A stretch of DNA of 23,804 bases, taken from positions 1-23,804 of the forward strand of contig JBFLVQ010000067.1 in assembly GCA_040758525.1 (NCBI GenBank). The letters are read 5' to 3'. Below, one piece after another: positions 1 through 7,608 of the stretch. The DNA is from JBFLVQ01 sp040758525. GTDB taxonomy: Bacteria > Acidobacteriota > Blastocatellia > Chloracidobacteriales > JADJPF01. The notes beneath the pieces are model-generated. The model had not been told where the DNA came from. It did not search any database and was given only the letters and a program-made list of their open reading frames with translations. Position 1 is the stretch's first letter. Each line of letters begins with the position of its first letter. Position numbers and translations under genes: made by a program.

Positions 1-816
1 TCTTTTCATGGCAAATCATTCGGTTCGCTCTCCGTCACTGGGCGTGACATCTTCCGTAATCCATTTCTACCTTTGCTAGACGTGAGTTTGGTACCATATG
101 GTGACAGCCTGGCGATAGAGGCAGCAATCGATGATGACACTGCTGCGGTGATTTTAGAGCCAATTCAAGGTGAGGGTGGAGTGATCATTCCACCCGACCA
201 TTATCTTCCAGAGGTACGCGAGATCTGCACAAAACACGGTGTACTGCTTATTCTTGATGAAGTCCAAACAGGATTGGGTCGTACAGGTGCTATGTTTGCC
301 TGTAATAATAGTGGTGTTGTGCCAGATATACTCTGTCTTGCCAAGGCACTTTCTGGCGGCGTAATTCCGGTAGGAGTCTTTACTTCTACAGATGAGATCT
401 GGCGCGCTTTCGAACCCAATCCGTTCTATCACACTTCTACTTTTGGTGGTAATCCGCTCGCCACTACAGCAGCAGCGGTAACCATTGAAGTAATAGAGTC
501 GGAGAACTTGGTCGAGCGTTGTGCACAGATGGGTCAGTATTTTCTTGCCGGATTATTGAAATTGTCCCAACGATATTCTGTGCTTATTAAAGAAGTGCGT
601 GGTCGAGGACTCTTGATTGGCGTCGAGATTATTAATACTGAGCGTGGCAAACGACTGGCTCAGCGCCTCTTTGAAAAGGATGTATTGGTTGCCCATACAC
701 TCAATAAACCTGAAGTGATCCGCATCGAACCACCTTTTATCATTACCAAAGAACTGATCGATACAGTATTGAATCGCTTTGAAGCCTGTCTAAAAGAAGA
801 GATTGCAACTGCATAG
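1..816 (+). CDS. patA: Putrescine-type class III aminotransferase, 3' part (5' end outside window)
   Basis: The frame is open from base 1, so the gene is cut by the window edge; 271 residues are visible. The family is PLP-dependent class III aminotransferases. The fragment opens with FHGKSFGSLSVTGRD. It continues with the cofactor-site blocks AVILEPIQGEGGV and LILDEVQTGLGRTG, then LCLAKALSGG, whose lysine (visible residue 115) should form the Schiff base with PLP. TFGGNPLA and IRIEPP follow. These blocks match what I recall of E. coli putrescine aminotransferase (PatA/YgjG) better than acetylornithine aminotransferase. By comparison with PatA (about 459 residues) roughly 185 N-terminal residues are missing. 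The likely reaction is putrescine plus 2-oxoglutarate to 4-aminobutanal (pyrroline) plus glutamate. The polyamine transporter genes start about 65 bases downstream on the same strand, which supports this substrate. Ornithine or acetylornithine aminotransferase is the alternative. Confidence 0.8.
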   Translation, partial: SFHGKSFGSLSVTGRDIFRNPFLPLLDVSLVPYGDSLAIEAAIDDDTAAVILEPIQGEGGVIIPPDHYLPEVREICTKHGVLLILDEVQTGLGRTGAMFACNNSGVVPDILCLAKALSGGVIPVGVFTSTDEIWRAFEPNPFYHTSTFGGNPLATTAAAVTIEVIESENLVERCAQMGQYFLAGLLKLSQRYSVLIKEVRGRGLLIGVEIINTERGKRLAQRLFEKDVLVAHTLNKPEVIRIEPPFIITKELIDTVLNRFEACLKEEIATA

Positions 817-882
817 ACGTAGCTAGGTGCAGATGCTAGTATGCACTTGATCATTTAGTCTCATGGCAAGGGTGTGACAGCT

Positions 883-1971
883 ATGTCAACGCAATTCGAT
901 GTCGAGATCTCTCGGGTGACGAAAGTTTTTGGGAAAGCGAAAGCAGTTGACGATGTCTCTTTACAGATAGCGCGGGGTAAATTTCTTACTCTGTTAGGAC
1001 CTTCAGGTTGTGGCAAGACCACTTTGCTACGAATGATCGCTGGCTTCGAGACACCTACAGAAGGTAAGATCCTACTTGATGGGCAGGATGTCACCAATAT
1101 ACCACCATACAAACGTAATGTGCATACAGTGTTTCAACAGTATGCACTCTTCCCACATCGTACTGTGTCTGGCAATATTGCCTTTGGATTAGAAAGACGT
1201 GGTTTAGCAAAAGCCGAAATCAAAAAGAAGATCGCTGAAGCGATCGAGTTAGTGCAACTGCAAGGTCTAGAAGATCGATATCCAAACCAGCTTTCTGGTG
1301 GACAGCAACAGCGCGTCGCCATTGCACGCGCGGTAATCCTTGAGCCACGTGTATTGCTACTTGATGAGCCGCTTGGCGCACTCGATCTAAAACTTCGTAA
1401 GGAGATGCAGATCGAATTGAAAAAACTACAGCGGCGACTGGGCATAAGCTTTATTTTTGTCACTCATGATCAAGAGGAAGCGTTAACAATGTCGGATCGT
1501 ATTGCCGTGATGCGGCAAGGACATATAGAGCAAATAGGAAGTGCACAGGAAATTTATGAACATCCACGCACAGAGTTTGTCGCAGATTTTATTGGCGTCT
1601 CGAATATTATTTCAGTAGAAGTAGTCAGTACAGAATCAGGACGTACACGCCTACGTATCGGCGATACTGAACTCAGTCTTACTACTACGCAAACCCTGCC
1701 TGCTAATGGACAGATAAAGATTGCTGTACGACCAGAAAAGATACGACTTTCTCAGACAGCACAAGGTCTTGCACTTGCCGGTATTATTGAGGAGCGGGTC
1801 TATTTGGGCGATAGCACGCATTGGCGTATACGGCTTAAAGATGGTTCACTTATCACCGTCTTTGAGCAGAATCATAGTATTAACAATCTCACTTCACACT
1901 ATACCATAGGACAATCAATCTACTTAAACTGGGATGAGCAGAATAGTATTCTCTTTGATGGAGTGAATTAA
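883..1971 (+). CDS. potA: Spermidine/putrescine ABC transporter ATP-binding protein PotA
   Basis: This is the cytoplasmic ATPase subunit of a polyamine importer, 362 residues. Walker A is GPSGCGKTT, the Q-loop lies in VFQQYALFPH, the ABC signature is LSGGQQQRVAIARA, Walker B is VLLLDEPLGALD, and the switch histidine is in FVTHDQEEAL. The last 120 or so residues form a TOBE-type regulatory domain, as in PotA and other importer ATPases. The start is chosen at ATG 883: the AAGGG at 868-872 is 10 bases upstream. The in-frame GTG at 874 would sit only one base from that site. The gene lies 66 bases after the aminotransferase and 2 bases before potB, so an operon is likely. Sequence alone separates polyamine from other PotA-like transporters poorly; the binding domain encoded downstream gives the substrate. 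Confidence 0.93.
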   Translation: MSTQFDVEISRVTKVFGKAKAVDDVSLQIARGKFLTLLGPSGCGKTTLLRMIAGFETPTEGKILLDGQDVTNIPPYKRNVHTVFQQYALFPHRTVSGNIAFGLERRGLAKAEIKKKIAEAIELVQLQGLEDRYPNQLSGGQQQRVAIARAVILEPRVLLLDEPLGALDLKLRKEMQIELKKLQRRLGISFIFVTHDQEEALTMSDRIAVMRQGHIEQIGSAQEIYEHPRTEFVADFIGVSNIISVEVVSTESGRTRLRIGDTELSLTTTQTLPANGQIKIAVRPEKIRLSQTAQGLALAGIIEERVYLGDSTHWRIRLKDGSLITVFEQNHSINNLTSHYTIGQSIYLNWDEQNSILFDGVN

Positions 1972-1973
1972 AA

Positions 1974-2858
1974 GTGAGTGTGTCGATTAGCGAACGCATA
2001 GCCGATTTTTATCAGCGTCGCCTACAAGCCAGAGTTATATCTCTGCTAAGCCCTGCGCTGTTCTGGCTAATGATCTTTTTCCTTGGTCCTTTGTTGGTAA
2101 TGCTGATTTATAGCTTTGCACGACGCGGCACTTATGGTGGGGTAGAATATATCTTCGGATTGTGGAATTATATTCAATCTTTCAATTCACTCTATCTAGC
2201 CATCTATTGGCGATCCATTTGGGTTGCTGCCATTACCACATTGGTCTGTTTGGTTATCAGCTATCCAGTCGCTTATTTTATTGCTCTTAAGGCACATAAG
2301 AAATGGAAAGGGATATTGTTAGTGCTTGCTGTGGTGCCATTCTGGACCAGCTTTCTTATACGCACTTACGCTTGGATACTAATCTTACGTACAGAAGGGC
2401 TGCTTAACAATCTATTACTCAAATTGCAAATTATCGATGTGCCACTCAAGTTATTATATTCAGATTGGGCTGTGCTGATCGGACTTATCTATGGCGAACT
2501 ACCATTTATGATTCTACCGCTCTATGCCTCGATTGAAAAACTCGATACACGACTGCTGGAAGCATCAATGGATCTAGGCGCAAATCGTTTTTATACTTTT
2601 CTGAAAGTGACTGTACCACTCACTAAAGCGGGAATTATCACTGGTATTATCTTGGTCTTCATTCCTTCTGTAGGAGCTTTTGTGACACCAGATCTACTAG
2701 GCGGAGCAAAGTCGATTATGATAGGCAACCTGATACAGAATCAGTTTGTTCAACGCAATCAACCTTTCGGCGCCGCGCTCTCATTTCTACTTACAGCACT
2801 GGTCTTATTGCTGCTTTGGATAGGGCTACGTGCCGGTATTAAGAAAGGGGAACACTAG
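1974..2858 (+). CDS. potB: Spermidine/putrescine ABC transporter permease PotB
   Basis: This inner-membrane permease subunit has 294 residues, the usual PotB length. Six hydrophobic segments are visible. The cytoplasmic EAA loop that contacts PotA reads EASMDLGANRFYTFLKVTVP. The region PFWTSFLIRTYAW before it is typical of the PotB/PotH family. Translation starts at GTG 1974, two bases after the potA stop, with GGAG at 1960-1963 ten bases upstream; no better start is nearby. It should pair with the permease part of the next gene to make a heterodimeric channel. Confidence 0.93.
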   Translation: MSVSISERIADFYQRRLQARVISLLSPALFWLMIFFLGPLLVMLIYSFARRGTYGGVEYIFGLWNYIQSFNSLYLAIYWRSIWVAAITTLVCLVISYPVAYFIALKAHKKWKGILLVLAVVPFWTSFLIRTYAWILILRTEGLLNNLLLKLQIIDVPLKLLYSDWAVLIGLIYGELPFMILPLYASIEKLDTRLLEASMDLGANRFYTFLKVTVPLTKAGIITGIILVFIPSVGAFVTPDLLGGAKSIMIGNLIQNQFVQRNQPFGAALSFLLTALVLLLLWIGLRAGIKKGEH

Positions 2859-2861
2859 ACT

Positions 2862-4697
2862 ATGGCAGGAAGTCGTAGATACCTGCCCAATCATATCGGT
2901 CTTAAGCTAGCCTCCGTGCTAGTCTATCTATTCCTTTATGCTCCTATCGTGATTCTGGTGATCTTCTCTTTCAACCAATCTAAGCTTAATGCAGTGTGGC
3001 AGGGTTTCACTTGGAAATGGTATATAGCAGCCTGGAAGAATTCTGAAGTGATTCAGTCGGTACGAGTAAGCTTACTAGTGGCGCTACTCTCCACGCTCTT
3101 TTCGACCGTATTGGGCACGCTCGGTGCGCTTGCACTAGCACGCTATCATTTCCGATTACGTACGCTTTTCGAAACACTCTTCTATTTGCCTGTAATTATT
3201 CCAGAGATCGTAGTCGGTTTTGCTACCGTGATCTTTTTCGGTATTATCAGCTTGAAGTTGGGTCTCTCTACTGTGGTGATTGCACATGTCGCATTCAGCC
3301 TCTCATATGTGGTGTTTGTAGTGCGTGCACGAATTGCTGGTATGGATGAGACATTAGAGCAAGCAGCAATGGATCTGGGCGCCAATCCATTGCAAACTTT
3401 CTTTCTTGTGACACTGCCTATGCTTGCCCCAGGCATTGTTTCCGCAGCACTGTTAGTCTTTACGATCTCACTTGATGATTATGTCATTACCAGTTTTGTC
3501 GCCGGCAATAATGCTACTACCTTACCATTGCAGATATACTCAATGGTTAAGACCGGAGTGACACCAGAGATCAATGCAATCTCCAGCATACTGTTATTAG
3601 TTACGCTTGTGCTTGTTTATCTATCACAGCAATTTCAGGAACAGCGTCCTTCCCGAGCTACATTGGTAATAACGCTGGTGGCTCTCGGTACAATAGGCAT
3701 ATTTGCTGTTGGTGGTGCTACTACCAGTTCGGAAACTCGTCAACTCAATCTCTACATCTGGTCAAATTATGCTTCGAAAGAGTTTCTAGGGAAATTTGAA
3801 GAGCGCTATCGTTGCAAAGTACGTGTCGAGCTTTATGATTCAAACGAAGCCCTACTTGCTAAACTACAGACTGGATTAGTGGATTATGATCTTGTTGTGC
3901 CAAGCGATTATATGGTGAGTATTCTTATCAAAGAGAATTTATTGCAGCCAATCGATCGGGATCGCCTGTCTAATCTGGAAAATCTCGACCCAAAATTTCT
4001 TGGGCTGCCTTTTGATCCTGAGAATCGCTATTCGATCCCTTACACCTGGGGTACTAGTGGCATAGGTTATCGCAAAGACAAGTTGTCAGTAACGCCGGAT
4101 AGTTGGTCGATTATGTTGGATGAGCGCTACCAAGATCGTATCGCTATGCTTGATGATGTGCGAGAAAACTTTGCTGCAGCTCTTAAACTTAATGGCAAAT
4201 CGCTCAATAGCATTGATCCCACCGAGATTGATGCGGCTGCGACAATCCTCAAGCGTCAGAAGTCTCTCGTCAAGGCTTATGATAGCGCAACCTTTGCAGA
4301 ATTGTTGTTATCTGGAGACGCTTGGCTTGTACAAGGCTATAGTGGGCAGGTGGGGAAAGCAATGGTAGAAAATCCTAATATTGGCTACATAATCCCAAAG
4401 GAGGGTTGCACAATTTGGACTGATAATATTTGTATTCCTAAAAATGCCCCCCATACAGATTTAGCAATGCTCTTTATCAACTATATGCTAGAGCCACAGG
4501 CTGCGGCAGGAAATACTAATGCTACCGGCTACTCTACACCTAATGCTGCTGCGCGACCCTTTATAAAGCCGGAATTACTTAATAATCCGGCTGTTTTTGC
4601 CAGTCAAGAGAGTCTGTACAAATGTGAGTTTATTAAGGATGTGGGTAATGCAATGCTAATCTACGATCGCTACTGGACCGAGATAAAATCGGAGTGA
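2862..4697 (+). CDS. potCD: PotC-PotD fusion: polyamine ABC permease joined to substrate-binding protein
   Basis: One uninterrupted 611-codon frame holds two transporter subunits. Residues 1-260 are a PotC-type permease with about six membrane segments and an EAA loop at 166-195 (EQAAMDLGANPLQTFFLVTLP). An extra hydrophobic segment lies at about 270-287. From residue 293 a PotD-type binding domain runs to the end. Residues matching the E. coli PotD polyamine site, as I recall it, are W300, Y303, Y350, D432, E435, W519, D521 and Y557; a Tyr (493) stands where PotD has Trp229. The fusion seems genuine: no in-frame Met or ribosome site occurs at the junction. A permease with six helices ends in the cytoplasm, so the seventh helix would carry the binding domain outside (inference). 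ATG 2862 is 3 bases after the potB stop, with GGGG at 2847-2850 upstream. A separate potD is not seen. Confidence 0.92.
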   Translation: MAGSRRYLPNHIGLKLASVLVYLFLYAPIVILVIFSFNQSKLNAVWQGFTWKWYIAAWKNSEVIQSVRVSLLVALLSTLFSTVLGTLGALALARYHFRLRTLFETLFYLPVIIPEIVVGFATVIFFGIISLKLGLSTVVIAHVAFSLSYVVFVVRARIAGMDETLEQAAMDLGANPLQTFFLVTLPMLAPGIVSAALLVFTISLDDYVITSFVAGNNATTLPLQIYSMVKTGVTPEINAISSILLLVTLVLVYLSQQFQEQRPSRATLVITLVALGTIGIFAVGGATTSSETRQLNLYIWSNYASKEFLGKFEERYRCKVRVELYDSNEALLAKLQTGLVDYDLVVPSDYMVSILIKENLLQPIDRDRLSNLENLDPKFLGLPFDPENRYSIPYTWGTSGIGYRKDKLSVTPDSWSIMLDERYQDRIAMLDDVRENFAAALKLNGKSLNSIDPTEIDAAATILKRQKSLVKAYDSATFAELLLSGDAWLVQGYSGQVGKAMVENPNIGYIIPKEGCTIWTDNICIPKNAPHTDLAMLFINYMLEPQAAAGNTNATGYSTPNAAARPFIKPELLNNPAVFASQESLYKCEFIKDVGNAMLIYDRYWTEIKSE

Positions 4698-4714
4698 ATT
4701 GTATGTATGTGCCT

Positions 4715-4942
4715 TTAGTCGCGACTTGCGCAGGTAGTATAGCTCTTGGTTAAAATTGTGTCGCTGTCCTCTTTTTGGTCTCTTGAATGTTCAGCTATAT
4801 TGCTACGTATCTCTTGAACTACTTTGTCAAAACAGACAGCACAAATTCCATGAGAATCAGGTACAAGGCTGCGCTCAATCTCAATTCCACACCAGGCGCA
4901 TTGTACGCCAAAGGTTTTAGAAGCAGTTGTACCGGAAAACAT
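4715..4942 (-). CDS. Small zinc-ribbon-like protein (CxxC / HGICxxC)
   Basis: This is a 75-residue protein of unknown function. Its only clear feature is a potential metal site, C15-x-x-C18 followed by H31-G-I-C34-x-x-C37. The C-terminal half is charged and hydrophilic, with no membrane segment. Similar CxWCG...SHGICPxC stretches occur at the ends of some bacterial response-regulator and PAS proteins (recalled, not searched), so this may be a free-standing version. The start at ATG 4942 is supported by AAAGG (complement of 4951-4955) eight bases upstream. The gene converges on the PotCD fusion with a 17-base gap and diverges from the HD-domain gene. The spaced cysteines and ribosome site argue that it is real despite its size. 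Confidence 0.75.
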   Translation of the reverse strand: MFSGTTASKTFGVQCAWCGIEIERSLVPDSHGICAVCFDKVVQEIRSNIAEHSRDQKEDSDTILTKSYTTCASRD

Positions 4943-5207
4943 AGCTATGGCCTTTCTATCTACTTACCTAGCCAGTTTCTGTTAAAGACCAGTATCATCT
5001 TCTTGTTACCCACTGGACTTACTTTCCAATGTAAATAGTTACTTACATAAATAGCACTAACTGTACTTATCATATTTTAGCATATTCTTGCAAGGGAAAA
5101 CTTTGTTCGGTCTCACTGTAGCCTTATCGTATCAGCTCAAATAAGGGGCTTCTTTAGCATATACTAGTGTAGGGATAAGGTATACTTTGCCAGCGGGAGG
5201 AGCTTTT

Positions 5208-6572
5208 ATGGGCAATAAAATAATTCGCGACGCTGTACATGGCGACATAGTTTTCACAGATGAAGAGCTAAAACTTATCGACACCCCTCAGGTGCAGCGT
5301 ATGCGAGGGATCAAGCAGCTAGGTGCTTCTTCACTAGTTTATCCAAGTGCAGTACATACACGGTTTGAACACTCTCTAGGAACTTGTTGGGTGGCTAAAC
5401 GGATTATTGCCGCGATTCGCAATAACTCTATTGCTGCTGGTTTGCCGCCACCGATTGATACACATGCAGAGCGAGTAATTGCTGCCGCTGCTTTGCTACA
5501 TGATGTAACTCATATACCTTATGGTCATACATTTGAAGACGAAAGGCGGATATTCGAGCGCCATGACGAAAATCGTGCTCGCCTTGCCTATTTCCTTGAT
5601 AGTAAGCCGATTAAATCGGCACTGAAACTACAAGGTATTTATAGTGATGTAGCACGAGTACTAACAGCACGCCGGGAAGAGTTGGCTGCCCCCTTTATCT
5701 ACCAGATAGTGGCAGGCACGGTGTGTGCAGATCTACTTGATTACCTACGACGAGATGCCTATTTCTGTGGCCTTTCGCATTTTTATGATGAGCGTATATT
5801 TCGTTATTTTACTATTAGCAATGGCCACTTTGTTATTGAGTTACAAAAGGATGGACTTTTCCGCCACGATGCTCTTTCTGAGTTGATAAACCTATTGCGT
5901 ATACGCTATACCCTCACTGAACGAGTCTACTACCACCATGCCAAGGCAGTGGCAGGCGCAATGATCTCTAAAGCATTAGAATTGGCATTGGGACAGGGTC
6001 GTATTAAACTGGAAGATCTCTTCGAACTACGTGATGACAGCTTCCTCTATTTTCTACGCACACGTGCACACAATCGTGCCGTCACAGGGCTAATTGATGC
6101 AATCGAACAGCGACAACTCTACAAACGGGTCTACTTCCTTACCTTACAAAGAGATGAGGCACGTGGTGGTATCAATAGCGAGCAACAACGTACTCTAGAG
6201 CAGCTATACCATTACAATGAAGAGGGTGCCCGCACACGTGTCGAGCGTGAACTAGCCGAGCGTTTACGCCTGCCTGAGGGCGCAGTGATTATTTACTGTC
6301 CCTCTGCCGCAATGGCATTAAAAGAGGCGGCTGTACCGGTAAAAGTTGATGAACGTGGGCCTCGCTCACTACGCGATTTCAACAATCCTGAGATTAATAA
6401 CCTTACTGATAAGCATCGTCATCTTTGGCGCTTCTTTGTCTGTGTCAATCGTGCTTATAAGGAGAAATTTGAGCGTATCGGCGAGTTATGTGAAGACTTC
6501 TTTGGCCATCGCAATATGCTTAAGCTCCAAGCTGGTGGCCAGCTCAGCTTTGACTTCTCTCCAATAACTTGA
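5208..6572 (+). CDS. HD-domain phosphohydrolase, dGTPase/SAMHD1-like
   Basis: This soluble enzyme has 454 residues. The HD metal site is complete: H55 in VHTRFEHSLG, H98-D99 in LLHDVTHIPYGH, and distal D175 in VCADLLDYLRRDA. The start IRDAVHGDIVF and the block TPQVQRMRGIKQLG are typical of the COG1078/SAMHD1-like branch, whose characterised members hydrolyse dNTPs or related phosphoesters. The substrate here cannot be read from sequence. The start is ATG 5208, because GGGAGGAG at 5195-5202 sits just upstream; a TTG 21 bases earlier lies ahead of that site. It appears monocistronic, between the divergent small zinc protein and the ferritin-like gene. Two TATACT boxes upstream (5160 and 5181) have no convincing -35 partner. 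Confidence 0.88.
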   Translation: MGNKIIRDAVHGDIVFTDEELKLIDTPQVQRMRGIKQLGASSLVYPSAVHTRFEHSLGTCWVAKRIIAAIRNNSIAAGLPPPIDTHAERVIAAAALLHDVTHIPYGHTFEDERRIFERHDENRARLAYFLDSKPIKSALKLQGIYSDVARVLTARREELAAPFIYQIVAGTVCADLLDYLRRDAYFCGLSHFYDERIFRYFTISNGHFVIELQKDGLFRHDALSELINLLRIRYTLTERVYYHHAKAVAGAMISKALELALGQGRIKLEDLFELRDDSFLYFLRTRAHNRAVTGLIDAIEQRQLYKRVYFLTLQRDEARGGINSEQQRTLEQLYHYNEEGARTRVERELAERLRLPEGAVIIYCPSAAMALKEAAVPVKVDERGPRSLRDFNNPEINNLTDKHRHLWRFFVCVNRAYKEKFERIGELCEDFFGHRNMLKLQAGGQLSFDFSPIT

Positions 6573-6621
6573 AAGCGAAAATGAATTTCAATTCTAAACC
6601 CTTATCAATCAAATATTTAGC

Positions 6622-6650
6622 TTGACAGTTGGGATATCTTAGAGTATAGT
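6622..6650 (+). promoter_or_regulatory. Sigma70-type promoter of the ferritin-like gene
   Basis: A perfect -35 TTGACA (6622-6627) and a -10 TATAGT (6645-6650) are separated by exactly 17 bases, with AT-rich DNA upstream. Transcription should begin near 6657, about 70 bases before the ATG. This is the best promoter match in the window. Confidence 0.82.
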
Positions 6651-6651
6651 G

Positions 6652-6677
6652 TGATTATCATCCTGCAACCGGCAGGA
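6652..6677 (+). promoter_or_regulatory. Palindrome at the start site and leader hairpin of the ferritin-like gene
   Basis: TGATTATCA (6652-6660) is a perfect palindrome around a central T and overlaps the expected transcription start, a usual operator position. It is followed directly by a 6-bp hairpin, TCCTGC (6661-6666) and GCAGGA (6672-6677), with loop AACCG, near the 5' end of the mRNA. No T-tract follows, so it is not a terminator. A role in iron or oxidative-stress control is a guess from the gene it precedes. Confidence 0.45.
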
Positions 6678-6725
6678 CGCCATTAACTGACAATTAATTA
6701 ACAATAAAAGGAGGCGGAAAAGAGT

Positions 6726-7208
6726 ATGCCGACGAAATCGAATAACGCGAATGCACAAATTATCCAACAACTGAACAAAATCCTGAGCCTAGAATATGCC
6801 GCCGTCGTGCAGTATATGCAGCACAGCTTCCTGGTTAGCGGTCATGATCGGGTAGTTTTTGCTGATTTTTTCCGCGATCATAGTAAATCATCACACAAGC
6901 ACGCTACCGTTGTTGGTGATAAGATCGTGGCATTAGGCGGAATTCCTACCGTTGAACCAGCTACGATACATCAATCAACTGATCTACAAGAGATGCTTCA
7001 GCAAGACCTAAAACTTGAGCGAGAAGCACTAGAAGCCTATATGAAGGCTTGGGAATTCTCACAGGAGAATCACCCACTGAAGTTTATGCTTGAGCAGATT
7101 ATCCAAGAAGAGCAGCTTCATGTTGAAGAGCTGGAGAAGATCACAGCCAAGAGCAAGATCGCTGTTTCTGATAAAGAGAAAGAGATCAAATTACAGCGTG
7201 CTGTTTAA
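6726..7208 (+). CDS. Ferritin-like (bacterioferritin/Dps-type) four-helix protein
   Basis: This 160-residue helical protein has bacterioferritin-like metal motifs, suggesting iron oxidation or storage, or another di-iron function. Candidate ligands are E23 in SLEYAAVVQYMQH, H59 in SSHKHA, E98 in LKLEREAL, and E129 with H132 in QEEQLHVEEL. The usual glutamate three residues before the second-helix histidine (ExxH) is replaced by S56, so the site is one carboxylate short of canonical. No heme-ligand methionine is obvious. The C-terminus is a lysine-rich tail. ATG 6726 follows a perfect AGGAGG at 6709-6714, with 11 bases between. The strong promoter at 6622-6650 predicts high expression. A DUF-type ferritin-like protein with non-iron chemistry is possible. 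Confidence 0.82.
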   Translation: MPTKSNNANAQIIQQLNKILSLEYAAVVQYMQHSFLVSGHDRVVFADFFRDHSKSSHKHATVVGDKIVALGGIPTVEPATIHQSTDLQEMLQQDLKLEREALEAYMKAWEFSQENHPLKFMLEQIIQEEQLHVEELEKITAKSKIAVSDKEKEIKLQRAV

Positions 7209-7231
7209 GCAGCATATGGGTATTGTAGAGT

Positions 7232-7546
7232 TTAAGCCGATTTACGAGTTGGCGGCGAAAATTTAATTAGCTTTCGGACCGGCGGGGCAGTGGCTGCAGC
7301 CGCTGTCTCGTGTGCCGAAACAGACTGTTTAAGCAGATGACGAGCGCCACCTAATAGAAACTGTAGCTGCTCGATCTGTTGTGCTTCAATATGGATTGTC
7401 TTTTGTGTATGCCAGCCTAGGCCCTCTGCATAAGTGGCCAATCGTAAAGCCAAACGAGGTACCTCTGCGTTTTCAATTACCAGTTCCAAACGCTTGTTCT
7501 CATCCTCAGAGTCCAATATGCCAATTAATTGTGCTGTCTTCTCCAC
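7232..7546 (-). CDS. Hypothetical protein, 104 residues
   Basis: I do not recognise this protein. It is soluble and has a mixed alpha/beta look. The N-terminal two thirds contain VIENAEVPRLALRLATYAEG and a helix around IEQLQFLLGGARHLLK; the last 25 residues are Ala/Pro-rich and basic (TAPPVRKLIKFSPPTRK). It starts at GTG 7546, since no in-frame ATG exists. GAGGT (complement of 7557-7561) lies ten bases upstream, and a well-formed promoter faces it at 7609-7637. Those signals, more than the protein, make it convincing. It converges on the ferritin-like gene with 23 bases between stops, and no terminator is visible there. Confidence 0.72.
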   Translation of the reverse strand: MEKTAQLIGILDSEDENKRLELVIENAEVPRLALRLATYAEGLGWHTQKTIHIEAQQIEQLQFLLGGARHLLKQSVSAHETAAAATAPPVRKLIKFSPPTRKSA

Positions 7547-7582
7547 CGTCTAATCTACCTCACTCAATGTCTGGAAGCGAAA

Positions 7583-7599
7583 TTGAAAATCTTTTTCAA
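7583..7599 (-). promoter_or_regulatory. Perfect 7-bp hairpin or operator at the mRNA start of the 104-residue gene
   Basis: TTGAAAA (7583-7589) and TTTTCAA (7593-7599) form a perfect inverted repeat around three bases. It lies just inside the predicted transcript start (about 7602) of the leftward gene. It could be a 5'-end stabilising hairpin in the RNA or a repressor site in the DNA; sequence alone does not decide. Confidence 0.5.
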
Positions 7600-7608
7600 C
7601 TCGCCTGG

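Noticed and set aside
154..432. Leftward open frames opposite the aminotransferase
   Set aside because: They are antisense to a well-matched conserved enzyme, have no ribosome site and no recognisable motif.
824..847. GTGCA/TGCAC pair between the aminotransferase and potA as a terminator
   Set aside because: Only five pairs with a ten-base loop and no T-tract, and the gene order suggests an operon.
4787..5038. Rightward 83-codon frame overlapping the small zinc protein
   Set aside because: The opposite strand has a spaced Cys/His motif and a ribosome site; this frame has neither and begins inside that gene.
5160..5186. Two TATACT boxes before the HD-domain gene as promoters
   Set aside because: Neither has an acceptable -35 at 16-18 bases, and the second would start transcription at the ribosome site.
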